A stretch of 64,000 nucleotides of DNA, taken from positions 1 through 64,000 of the forward strand of contig JAHLJZ010000003.1 in the NCBI GenBank assembly GCA_025602915.1, read 5' to 3'. Numbering within the stretch: position 1 is the first letter of the stretch; each line of letters opens with the position of its first letter. A program made the translations under genes and the position numbers. Below the pieces are notes generated by a model. The model ran no database searches and was not told the origin of the DNA. It saw only the letters and a list, made by a program, of their open reading frames with translations. The DNA is from Paraphysoderma sedebokerense (lineage: Eukaryota; Blastocladiomycota; Physodermatomycetes; Physodermatales; Physodermataceae). Below are positions 47,101-57,798 of this stretch, in pieces.

Positions 47101-48745
47101 CTGGACTCAAACAGAATGATTGGATTTTAAAGAGACATTTGTTGGGTTGTTGTTTGGATTTATTAGAGAATCCAAAAGTTTGTTGACAATCTCTGAATAC
47201 TTTAATCTGGTTCTGTTGACTTTTTAATTTTTAATTCGTTTTTGCCTTTTTTTTTTTTGTTTTTTTGTATAAGACTCGATCGTACATGGTAGCTTGGAAA
47301 TCAAAGTCCCATCCCAGCCATGGAATTGCAAATTTACTGTTACGATTATGGAACGAGGAAGAAAAATTGGCGAGTGATGCAAGAGTGAATCATAACGATG
47401 GTATGATTTGGAGTTTTACTTTTTAGATTGAGTTTAAATTAATAGATTGGAGGAAACGGATTGACGATTGTGTATTGTAGTTTCGAGTTACCCGGATTTG
47501 ATTGATGTTAATGAGCCATTGGTGAAATTGAATAACGTAAAGAGAAATTTTGTTTTTCATGTTTTTGAAATCGATTTCGTGCTTGATTATTCCCAGTTTT
47601 TTTTTGTTTGTATATTTATACTTGTTCCATGGTAGTAACTAACCATTGGTTGTACCATTTCATCAGATTCACAACGTTTACCGAAATGCAGAGTCTCCGG
47701 CTATTAACGAGATTTATTGTAATCTAAGGGTACGTATGATTCATTTATTTGTTTTCTTTTGGTTTCTTATTTTGTGATTCTAATTTTGGTTTTGCACAGA
47801 CAAAAATATATGGCATGTTTTGTAAACTCGGTTTCGAATCATTCGATTCAGAATTATCGGAACCTGAAAAAATAAAGTTACTGTTGGTTTGTACCCCCAC
47901 ATTATCTTTTTCACAATTTTTCTTATTTTACTAATTCAATAAACTCACCATTTAAATTCAAATTCGTTATCTAGATTTCTCGGTACTTGGATTTCAAAAT
48001 CGGTCAAGTTTGGGAGGAAATATCGCATGAATTGTATATACAACGAATAAGGCCAGTGACGCCAGATAGGGAGTGTATTCAATTAGCTAAATCTGTGAAT
48101 CAAGAGAAAGCGAATATGGTGTTACAGAAGCAAATGGATATTGTGAAAATTAAACATGAGGTTTGAATTGTATTTCTTTCTCTTTTTTTTGTTTCTAGTT
48201 CTATTTCATTTGGTTTTTTATTCTTTTTTGCCGTTTTTTGGTTATGGTGAGGGTTTGATGATTGATGATGTATCTAAAACCTTTTTTTATTTTGTTGTTG
48301 TTGGTGGGATTGATAGAAGGAAAAAACTGCCGAGTCGTCATTTTACATTAATTACGTTCATACTCGGAAACCGTTACCGGCTTCTGGAGTACACGCAGAA
48401 AGAACAAGAATGAAGGTAACTAGAATAATTAATTATTTTACTTGTTATTACCCTAAACTTGACCATTTTTACCTCACTCTATTAATGTCTTTATGATTGT
48501 TTATACTGATACTTTCGAATTTTGAATCGTCATGAATGGATTGGATTAAATGGATTGGATTAAATGCATTGGATTATATTAAAAAAAAGGTAAAAACGGT
48601 GGCAGATTTAGAACGAAAATTAAAATTTGATGGTGAAGGGTTCAGAAAAATGATGGAATTAGATTATAGTGATCATGATAGTGACGGTGATGATGTGTGT
48701 GATGGGAAACTTGAAAGTGGAGGATGGAGAAGCCTTAAAGTGTAG
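44173..48745 (+). CDS. CFAP69 flagellar armadillo protein, copy continuing past the breakpoint (unit 2)
   Basis: The same gene as at 27677, but its exon from 48317 runs through the breakpoint (48388) to a donor at 48416, adding VHAERTRMK. The last coding part is probably within 48579-48745 (VKTVADLERKLKFDGEGF, then an Asp-rich stretch and the end GGWRSLKV). The acceptor is weak (AAAAAAAAG at about 48590), so the last junction is uncertain. Just before it lies a small ATGGATTGGATTAA rep (about 48535-48577). This is the copy expected to make the functional protein if the organism has a flagellum. Confidence 0.85.
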
Positions 48746-48795
48746 ATATTTGAATAAATGTATGGTTACATTGATATTCAACTTCTGCTTTTAAG

Positions 48796-49173
48796 AATGG
48801 TGGCCGACGGCAGAGGTTACCGTTTGGATGAAGGGTGACAATGTGAATGTCAATGTTGGTATGTGTTTGATTGATACTGAAGAGAGTGTGAACAGAAAGA
48901 TGTGTCCATCTGTTTGGATGGAAAACATGATCTTCCATGTCGAGGGTAAGCAATTGAAGTTTGACTTTTCTATTGTTCTCGATTTGATTCAAAAACGTGT
49001 CTGGCGCCAATCAATTGATTGTCACAAACTCAACAAAGGAGAATCAACTTAATATTACCTCAGTGATGATGCCTGTTGTCTTAACGTCTCTTCGTGGTTT
49101 GACAACTTGGTCATGATGGATAAATTATACATCGAGGGCGTGGACAAGTGTCAGACATGTCGCGCAAAAAACT
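48796..49173 (+). pseudogene. Possible remnant of a secreted Cys-containing protein gene
   Basis: Two separate open stretches read like protein: WWPTAEVTVWMKGDNVNVNV with GMCLIDTEESVNRKMCPSVW (about 48799-48946), and DDACCLNVSSWFDNLVMMDK with KCQTCRAKN and a stop (about 49065-49173). A donor-like GGTAAGC and an acceptor-like CCTCAG lie between them, but the phases do not match. I could not build a start or a signal peptide. I treat it as a decayed or badly resolved gene of unknown family. Confidence 0.3.
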
Positions 49174-49472
49174 AACGCGGAGCTCAAGTCTTGTTTTCTA
49201 TTGTTCTCCACGAACGCAGCGTGAAGAATATCGAGTTACTAAACTGACGTGGTTTTGATCTAAGGATTCAGAAACTACATGAGTGGTTTCGGTGATCAAT
49301 AGAGAATGCCATGATACAAATTTATTTTTGATGTGTCATGCTCATTTCGGCGAGTGGTAAGGGATGAAAGGGATGAAGAAAGGTAGGTATAAAGGAACCT
49401 CCTGAAGTTTTTTTTTCACTCGCATTAGTATAAACCTGGACTGCATTTTGTTTTTGTTTCTGTAGACGGAAA

Positions 49473-51050
49473 ATGTCCAAACTCAGTCTTCTTTTCCTTC
49501 TTGCGTTCTTTTACGCGCATGTATCTGCTTCGCCGCAACCGGTTCGTGGAGGTGAAAATCGTCCAAAAGTCGCTCTCCCCGAAGACGAAAAACCAATCGC
49601 ACTCGAACAACAACTTGGTGTCAAAATTGAAGCGAATGTTGATAAGTTACCCAAACAAGGTAGTTTAAGACGAACCCCCTGGGCAGCTTCGTATTATCCT
49701 ATGTATCGGGTACGTACATTTCCCCGCCACCGACAAGTTTGTTTTCAAGATGGTAGATATACTAATCACTGAAATTATAAATAACATAGGATGGTGCCAA
49801 TGTTCAATGGGCAGGTGAAGGAACTGATTCAGCGGTTACCAAGTACGCAAAAGCTTTTAACTTCCCAGATGCTAAGGCTTTGGAAGACGCTGCTTCTCTC
49901 ACTTCTGGTAAGTAGTATTCTAGGGGTTATTCTGATTTTTGTAATTCGTTTATTAATTTCTTGAGTTTGTCAATAGGTATCGATTGGACCGGTCACAGAC
50001 AAGTATGTAGAAGTGACAGTGAGTGTGGTCTAGACTCTTGCGCCAAAAGGGTTGGTCAGGACGTTGGTCGCTGTGTACCAGGTTGGGAAGGATTATGTCA
50101 TGGTATGTCTAAATCTGTTCATTTCATTCAGATGAAGTTGAATTGATGAATACTGTGTGCTGACTCGATTTTAAATCTCCTGTGACCTTTCGATACAAAT
50201 AGCGTGGGCTCCCGCAGCTTTGATCGAGCCGGAACCCATGTGTCCAGTTGAATATAACGGGGTTAAATTCGAAGTAAACGATCTCAAGGCTCTTTTGCTT
50301 CTAACTTATCAAAATACCGGTGTCACTGGTTCCGTCATGTTCGGTACCCGCTGCAACGAAATGGATATTAAAAATAAAGACATTTTCGGTAGACCTACAG
50401 TCGCTGAATGTTTGGATATGAATGCCGGTATGTGGAACTTTATATTTTCGTGTAATACTCTCGGACATTGTCGCTAATTGTGATTTGAATACCCTCAAAC
50501 AGGAACTTTCCATCTTATCACGACCAACATGATTGGTGTCTACAAGCGAGGTTACGTCGGCGACTTAACAGCCACAGCTCAAGTTTGGAATTTCCCAGTC
50601 TACACCTACGACATCATAGATCAACAAGATTTCAACCCGTCGGAAGCAATGAAGAAATTCTATCCCAACACAGTGGACAAATATCCATTCAACTCTGCCA
50701 CCGTCCAAGTTCAATATAACAGAGTTCAAATTCGATATGTCGTCGAATCGTCGCTTGATGATAACTACTCTTGGACTAAGGAAGGAATGTTGGATCGATT
50801 CACCAGATCAAAAACCTATACCTATATTGTCGAATTAGACGAACGGCGTAATGTCATTGGTGGCGAATGGGTCGGATCTACATTAGAAGATCACCCAGAT
50901 TTCTTGTGGATACCAATGAACAAAGCTCCAAAGACGGTCGAAGTATGTAAAATAAGATATAGACACCAAGACGGAAGCATTAAAATGCGTGGAATCAGTT
51001 ATGCTACTGTGAAGGAGTTGTTGAACAGATCAATTAGCTCAAGCTGTTAG
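49473..51050 (+). CDS. Secreted transglutaminase-elicitor-like protein
   Basis: Five exons (49473-49709, 49790-49907, 49977-50102, 50203-50427, 50503-51050) give 417 residues. MSKLSLLFLLAFFYAHVSAS is a signal peptide. Features recalled from the oomycete GP42 / TGase-elicitor family are WAGEGTDSAVTKYAKAF, a Cys-rich stretch (VCRSDSECGLDSCAKR), LCHAWAPAALIEPEPMCPV, the stretch NDLKALLLLTYQNTG, FHLITTNMIGV, AQVWNFPVYTY and the end block YTYIVELDE, IGGEWVGSTLEDHPDFLW. Members crosslink proteins through Gln and Lys side chains with a Cys-based active site, and in Phytophthora they trigger plant defence. The Cys in CHAW is a candidate catalytic or structural residue. Enzyme activity is not shown by sequence alone. 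Confidence 0.85.
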
Positions 51051-51149
51051 AGTAATATTCTTAGAATCATAGACTTTCTTAATTCCCAATGTATTCATTA
51101 ATTTTTCCAGTACATTATTAATAAATCTCGATGTTAATAAATCTTTCTT

Positions 51150-52437
51150 TCATGAATACTTTACACCACCTAAACCCGTACTGCCCCCAATCCATGTCAG
51201 CCAACTCTGGAATCGAGGAGGAATAGCCGATGCAGCCAGACAAGCTACCACTTCTACCCATGGGAATCCAACCCATCTTGAATTATTCTCAATACCATAT
51301 TTGATGTTTTTTGCCGCGTAGGTATCGCTTACCATGGCAAACGTCGGAAACCACGACCCAGCTTTTTCCTGCATCAAGGCTGTGGTTCTAGTATAAACGA
51401 ACCCAGGAGTGACCAGGGTGGTAATAATTCCGTATTGCCGTAAATGACGGCCAAGAAGAAAAGTGAACTCATTAAGAAATGCTTTCGTTGAGCTATAGAT
51501 GATTTGGTTGGGAAATGAAAAGGATCCTGCAACCGAGCCAACGACCACAATATGTCCTAAAAAAAGACGTCAATACTTTGAGTGGTAGATTCTAAGCGTC
51601 AAGAGAGGAATAATGAGAGGTCACCTTTTCGGCGTTGTTTAAACTCTTCAATAAACGGCATTAATGTTGACACTGTTCCTTCTACATTCATTTTGTATAC
51701 ATTTGTGGCTATATCATGTAATGGCGCGTCTTCGAGGTTATCAATGACTGATGTAGCACCTATGTTTAAATTGGCCAAAGTAATTCATTTCGCCATCTAC
51801 AAATTAATATATTGAAAATGAAATTATTACCTGCGTTCGCAACAATTACGTCTACCTCGTATCTTTGATTGACGTCTTCGAAATATTTTTGTGCGGCTGT
51901 TGTGTCTTTTAAATCCAACGACTTAATTTCGACTTTGGCTCCTAATCTGCGACATGTATTCCGGACTTGATTTAGACGATCTGCATAATAGAAGATTATT
52001 ATTCATAATTCGACGGTAAGAAATTTTGTAAGGTCGGAATATTACCGGCAGATCGCGCTACAAGGACTAGCGAACGACCAGGTTTTGCCATTTCTTTCGC
52101 TAATGCAGCCCCGATACCTATATTTCTCGTGTTAATTCGTAAATAGAATTTGGAATGGATAGAAAATAAAATTGACCTGAACTGAAAGCACTACAATGTA
52201 AACTTGATCGTTAGATTCGGGCGTAAAAAAAAAACGAACGAACCTAGCTCCCGTAATGACGATCACATGTTTTTGTTCTGGTTCTGTATAAAGCTTGATG
52301 TGAAAAGCCTGTATAACCAGTTCGCATAAAGCGACTGGAACGATGGCCGAAAACAAGAAAATCTGTGAACACAGCACGAACAGTTGACGTGCCACGCAAC
52401 AAGCTCCACATTTTGTCAGACATTCGCGAAAAGGCAT
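51150..52437 (-). CDS. Membrane-anchored short-chain dehydrogenase/reductase
   Basis: Exons 52437-52244, 52181-52177, 52117-52046, 51980-51831, 51759-51625 and 51556-51150 give 320 residues. A hydrophobic anchor (LFVLCSQIFLFSAIVPVALC) precedes HVIVITGASSGIGAALAKEM, the cofactor loop. Further motifs are VDVIVANAG, VVVGSVAGSF and the catalytic YSSTK. The TGASSGIG motif is complete only if a 5-nt exon (TTCAG, 52181-52177) is included, which leaves two introns of 62 and 59 bp, the normal size here. The substrate is unknown; topology and length resemble ER steroid or ketosphinganine reductases. The gene ends 99 bp from the convergent transglutaminase-like gene. Confidence 0.88.
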
Positions 52438-52624
52438 CTCTTAGGTATAAAGCAGTGGGAAAAGAGATTTGGATTGGAATATACAGGGTTTGAGATCACA
52501 TCTTGTATTTTTGAAGTCAAAAAATGCTTTTAACACGACTCGCAAAATGACGTAATGCGGAATGGGAAAGAAGCTTTCAACCGAGATCTGAATCAATTTC
52601 AATCTTTATCAATCTCTTTACAAT

Positions 52625-53634
52625 CTATGTCCGCATATTCTTTCTAAAGCCATGATCCGCAGCTTTCCTCCGTACATCAATCACGTTCAATCCTCTATTT
52701 CGCGCCAGCTCTGATGGAACCCTTTGTTTCTGCAATGCCTGCATCGTCGCCTTCACTACATTTATCGGATTTCTAGATCCGTAAACTTTAGCACTAATAT
52801 CGTTGATTCCTGCGCATCTACACACTTCGTGAACATTGGGATTGGATCGAATACCAAAACCTAGAGAGTAATTCCAATATTAGAATTTATGTCCTGAAGC
52901 TAAGCAGCAACCAACCGCCGTCTCATCAAGACCTTCCGACGGATTCAAAATAGAAGAGAAGGAAAAAGATACAAACCTGGTGGTGCAGCCCTCATGATAA
53001 CTTTCGTACTTTTGAACTCGTGCTCTAAATCGTGTAAAATTGTTCGTTCATCGTACCGATCCACCAACATCATATTTTTTACAGCCAAGTTTGTAGCTTT
53101 CATAACAGCTCTAGCTCCTTCGGCATCTTTGCCTTCACCGTATCCGACAGCACCATTCCCGTTTCCCACTACAACCAGTGCTGACATCTTAGGCACTTTT
53201 CCTCCTTTCGTGACTTTAACAACTCGGCGCATCGAGAGCAAACATTTATGTAATTTTGCCAACGAAGGCTCATTCTTGTTAGATCCTGCGTTATATGATT
53301 CGAATATAGACTTGTCGTCGCTTCTGGCTTTTGGGGTATAATTCAGGATGTCCATAGCAGCACCCAGCGAAGGAGGCACAATCTTGTCGAGATCAAGTAA
53401 TTCTGGATTTGAATTTATTGGCTGATCCCAGACAGTGGTAACTGTAAGCTGTTTTTTGACCGGAATGGATTTATAAGTTGCAATTGATCGTAATGGAGTG
53501 ATACATGGTTTTTGAACTGTTGAATGGATCAAAGGCAAAGTTAAGAATGTGACCCCGGCATATGTCAGAAGTCCGAATTTACCTGTCAGAAGTTTAGTGT
53601 GCCGCAGTGATTGAATAAATGTTTGTCGAATCAT
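52625..53634 (-). CDS. Mitochondrial small-subunit ribosomal protein uS5m
   Basis: Two exons (53634-52977, 52860-52625) give 297 residues. The basic, hydroxylated N-terminus suits mitochondrial import. The S5 double-stranded-RNA-binding domain is recognised by RRVVKVTKGGKVPKMSALVV, GNGNGAVGYGEGKDAEGARA and the C-terminal part IMRAAPPGFGIRSNPNVHEV, CAGINDISAKVYGSRNPINV. uS5 shapes the mRNA entrance of the small subunit and affects decoding fidelity. The intron is 116 bp, longer than most here. Confidence 0.93.
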
Positions 53635-53825
53635 ATCGCTTTAGGGATATTGTATTCCGTATAAATTTATCTTGTCGCCACTGAATGGATACACCTGTTT
53701 ATTCGATGTCACGTGATTGTTTCTATCGAGCAATCTGATTTATGGGTTATATTATTCCCACATTTAATTCTCATTTCTATCTATTAAAGCTCAGGCTATA
53801 TAGGATTATTCAATCTAATGCACAA

Positions 53826-55233
53826 TTATAATCTTTCCGCGTGCCACCGAATATGCTCTTCAACGAACGTGCCGACGTAGAAGTAACTATGGTCATACCC
53901 TCCTCTGAGTTTATATGTGACGTGGTAACCAACAGCCAAAGCTGCTTCTACAAAACGAGGAGTGAGTAATTGATCCGGTAAAAATTTGTCAGCGGATCCC
54001 TATGAAATGGCCAAGAAAGTCAGTTACGTTCAACGCAATGGTCCCCGCGAAGATTGGGATAGCAACATCAGACCTGATCTACAAGAATGTCCATAGATTT
54101 TGAAGCATTAAGCCCTCGAGTTTTCATTAACTCAGTGGCGTCGTATTCTTTCCACAATTCCTTCTGCTCACCGAGGAACCTTGTGAAGGCTGCCAAAATC
54201 CTGTCAGCTCGACTGCAAATTACATGGAGGCGACAATACCAAACCTTTCACACCCCACGGACAGTTCATAGGGTTACTTTATATTTAAGAAAGGGCGGAT
54301 CTAAGTTAAGCATTCTATAAGTGTAATGATACAACTACAATGAAATACCTCATTGGTGCGAAAGCAGACACAGCGACGAATTTATTCGGATTTTTTAAAG
54401 CAATAGTTAACGCCCCATGACCACCAACTGAATGCCCCATCAATGAGATTCGAGCAGGATCCTACAAAAGCCAACATTTGTTAATCGATACTAAGCAAGA
54501 TATTCAATAATCACTACTCACAATGGGAAAGTTATCGACAACTAATTCATAAAACTCCTTTGTCACGTATGAATACATGTTATAGTACGTAGAGTATGCT
54601 GGATTTGTCGCATCGAGATAATACGCCGCCGCAACTCCAAAGTCCCATGATTCCGAATCTAATGGTGTAGTAACTCCTCCTAAAACATATTCGGGCTATG
54701 AGTATAAGCCTAAATATGCTCTCTGACACGGCGGGAATATTGAAGTTTAAGAGGAAAACGCACTTGGAGATGTGTCAGGGCAGATCAAAGCAATTCCGTG
54801 TTTCGCTGCATATTGAGGGGCTATTGCAAATCGGATGACAAATGAATGGCTGCAATTGATATATGCCAAAATTGGTGCTTTGTCAGTGGTATGCAGTTAA
54901 CGTACCTCCGCTTTTTGTGATGAAATTATCTGGAAGAAAAGAACCAGTCAGAAATTGTCGAAACGATTACAGCCGATGATCGAAATTACCTTCATTGCAG
55001 GTGAGCCCACTCAAGAACATAATCGCCTTTTATGGTATTGCTCAGTTAGTGCCTTCAAAAAGGAATATATTGATGACACATACTGGGATTTTCTGTCCAT
55101 CCTTCTTCAAGGCCTTCTTTGGAAAAAAAACATTGAACTTCATAGTACAATTGACCGTAGTCGAGACATGTTCATACTTGTTAACTTGGCCGCCAAAGCA
55201 GAAGGCAGAGGACAGGAGTTTTACAAAAGACAT
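53826..55233 (-). CDS. S-formylglutathione hydrolase (esterase D family)
   Basis: Nine exons (55233-55084, 55026-54990, 54929-54906, 54820-54764, 54679-54522, 54461-54349, 54276-54245, 54189-54074, 53999-53826) give 286 residues, as in human ESD. Blocks are [28 protein letters not shown], the nucleophile elbow [10 protein letters not shown] (Ser), [39 protein letters not shown] (Asp) and [13 protein letters not shown] (His). The enzyme hydrolyses S-formylglutathione in glutathione-dependent formaldehyde detoxification. Exons as short as 24, 32 and 37 nt all fit in phase, so the model is strongly constrained. Confidence 0.95.
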
Positions 55234-55445
55234 GGTATTCAGGGTTTTTTCAAAGTTGTTGCATAAATCGAGGACGATGTCTTTCGTTGAGAAACGGTTC
55301 CGTCAGTGGGTGATTCGTCTCAGCCACAATCCACTCTTCTTAGTCAGTCAACAGTCCATCTGGGAATACCAATATGCCAGAGTAAGATTCTACAACGACA
55401 AGCATTCAGCCAAATCGCTGTTATTGTTATTCATCCTCGATATAA

Positions 55446-56211
55446 ATGCCTCAACCAACCCAACTCGTTACTTCGACACGTTCTCTTCATTACCTCCGAA
55501 TATCGAAAACCCATGTCTTACCCTTAATTTTGTACCTCCCTGAATCAAATTTGACATGGTTTACGGATGAGATATTCCAGGTTGTATTTGAAGTATTAGA
55601 CGTATGTAGAAAATCTTGATATTAACACTAAAATTGCAGCAAATCCTGGCATCTCTACAGCCCATTATATCAAGTACTTTCGAAACAGCACGGCGAAAAA
55701 CTAACAGCGGCACAGAAAGAGACGGACATAAAGAGAAGGATAAGAAGGATGAAAAAGATACTGTTGTTACGCTTGGGAGCTCAGGGACAAATGGACGGTA
55801 TATGGCAAATCTCTACAGAGGAGGTTTGTAGTCTGAACTTGTGCATTATCATTGAAGCGAACGCTAAATATTCTTGGTGAATCTCAATCCGGTACAGCGA
55901 AATATCAATTTGCTTATTTCTTCCGACCAACAACGCGGCATGTAATGTTGAGCAAGGTGATAGATACCTCATTTGATTAGTGCGTGAAAAAGTTGCTGGT
56001 CTAACAGTCTCCATTTCTTCCATTTCTGCAGACGGAACCATACGATCAACATAACCCGTACACTCCCATGATTGTATACAAATACACTCTAGTCGTTGTC
56101 GCCGAACCTCATACAGCTCAGAATGTTAGAATACCTCAATCGTCGATGCTTGAATACCCAAAGACTGTAACATCAGGGAATCTGGACAGGTATTTCGAGA
56201 AAATAAAGTAA
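55446..56211 (+). CDS. Conserved-looking protein of unknown function
   Basis: Four exons (55446-55601, 55640-55823, 55898-55956, 56032-56211) join in phase to 192 residues with canonical GT-AG introns. The N-terminal part is helical (SLHYLRISKTHVLPLILYLP, WFTDEIFQVVFEVLDQ), followed by a charged Lys/Asp/Glu linker. The C-terminal part is beta-like (KYQFAYFFRPTTRHVML, then MIVYKYTLVVVAEP). I do not recognise the family. It is divergent to S-formylglutathione hydrolase with 212 bp between starts. The gene is called on consistent splicing and protein-like composition. Confidence 0.6.
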
Positions 56212-56433
56212 ATGCGGTAGCCATAAACGATTTGAGCGCGGAGACGAGCTAACAGGAGCGCTGGATTTTGCAACAAAGAGGGAAAACCACCACACATATC
56301 CCACATTTATTCAACATCACACTAATTGCTTTCTATACAAAATATCCACAAATACTTCCATCTCTCATGAACATGTTTGTGCATCTTGAAATCGAGTAGA
56401 GTGAATATTGTTTGTGAAAAGAGCGAACAAGAT

Positions 56434-56859
56434 TTAGATGTTGAGCTTGGTACGTCTCCAGTGGCGGCGCTTGGCATTGTATCTGAATAATTAAATAACG
56501 GGCCGTCCAAAAACATTTGATAAGAATCATTGCTCCAAGAAAAGGTGTAACATGTATACGTTCTAAGAAAAATTATAATTACCTGATCTTGTTGTCAGTT
56601 CTCATCCTGATCCAGTTAGGGATAGGTCTGTTTTGTTTTTGCTTCTTTCCGAGAATGCGCTTGGTTTTGAAAGTTTTGTTGGAAGGCTAACGGCAAGTAG
56701 AACATTTACAGAATTACAACGAATCCACCCGATGAAAGTTCAGAATTCCGTAAATATGATATGAAGACAAAAGGTCAGCACTTTAATTGATTAAATCAAG
56801 TGTTTAAGAAGGCAAAAAAGCCAAAGCACATCAAAAATAAATTCAGGAAATCTTACCAT
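56434..56859 (-). CDS. RPL39: Cytosolic large-subunit ribosomal protein eL39
   Basis: Three exons (56859-56857, 56686-56583, 56482-56434) give 51 residues, the exact family length. The first coding exon contains only the ATG, followed at once by GTAAGA. The rest reads [40 protein letters not shown] and [10 protein letters not shown], nearly identical to other eL39 proteins. eL39 lines the exit tunnel of the ribosome. An ATG-only first coding exon is a known feature of this gene in other lineages. Confidence 0.96.
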
Positions 56860-56943
56860 TTTATCCGAAACCTAATGCAAATAGAAGGTTATGTGGTGCT
56901 AAAATGCTGGATAGAAAAACCTTTTCTGTGAGGGACAGGTGGC

Positions 56944-57010
56944 GTTGCCATGGTAACCATCACGGCAGTACTTGCGTAGCAACATCTCACGCTCACATCA
57001 CCATGGCAAC
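56944..57010. promoter_or_regulatory. Two X-box-like (RFX-type) palindromes upstream of eL39
   Basis: GTTGCCATGGTAAC at 56944-56957 and ATCACCATGGCAAC at 56997-57010 both fit the RFX X-box form RYYNYY-AT-RRNAAC. Their starts are 53 bp apart. They lie 85-151 bp upstream of the eL39 start codon on the minus strand. RFX factors control ciliary genes in animals and other programmes in yeasts. Binding here is unproven. Confidence 0.55.
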
Positions 57011-57798
57011 CGCACCTTTCATCTTTCGTCAATACAGTTTACTCTAGGTAGACATATTATCGACTTTCCGGATGTATAGATTATAGAAATTTGATAACTC
57101 GTAATATGAAGCGATAATTATTATAGGATCAATTGAACCCGAATTGAATATTGGTCAATGTTAAGATTCATCGTCCGGCTCTATGTTTTGAAAATGACAT
57201 TCAGCATTCCGAAATTAGAATATGCGTCTGTGAATTTGTGCTACAATTACTGTCATCTGTCGAATTGCCCAGGTAATCGTGTAAAAATTGACATGGCAAT
57301 ATCGTCGTGTACAAGCGACTTGCTGGAGCGAAATGATGTCAATCTTCCATGCATTGATTCGGATATATCCGACCTTTAACTTCAGATTTACATACTGCCG
57401 CTGAATGCATTGCTCCTTAATTCGTCTACATTATTCTTGCTGCTATATGGCGTTTTGGCTTCACTGGCGCGATATGTGGTGCTGCAGATGCGGACGGAGG
57501 TACTGAACAATGCGAAAAGTATGAACAGATTAAGATTCGATATCTATGTCTAATAGTCATATATCGAACAAATTAAAGGCATCTTAGCATGGACTGAATA
57601 AGTTGAGAAATTGACGTACTGCAGCCAATACAATGGTGACGTGCCAAGTCCTTCATCGCGGATGTTTCCGGTGGGGAACTTGAGGACGCAAAACCATAAT
57701 CTGTAGAGAACCTCCTGGCAGACATTATTTTCACATAGAGTATTCGTATCATCATCGCTTTTATTCCCTATATCTTCGAATACAATTAAGCCGCAAAC
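57011..57798. other. Intergenic between eL39 and septin
   Basis: Open frames at 57158-57379 and on the opposite strand at 57550-58011 have no family motifs; the second is antisense to the septin start. I call no gene. Confidence 0.45.

Larger units (their letters stand above)
31893..48388 (+). repeat. Tandem duplication, unit 2 (16,496 bp)
   Basis: Second copy of 15397-31892 in the same orientation and directly abutting it. I saw no base difference in any stretch compared, including untranslated and low-complexity DNA. The unit ends inside the CFAP69 exon, which here continues normally past 48388. Confidence 0.97.
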
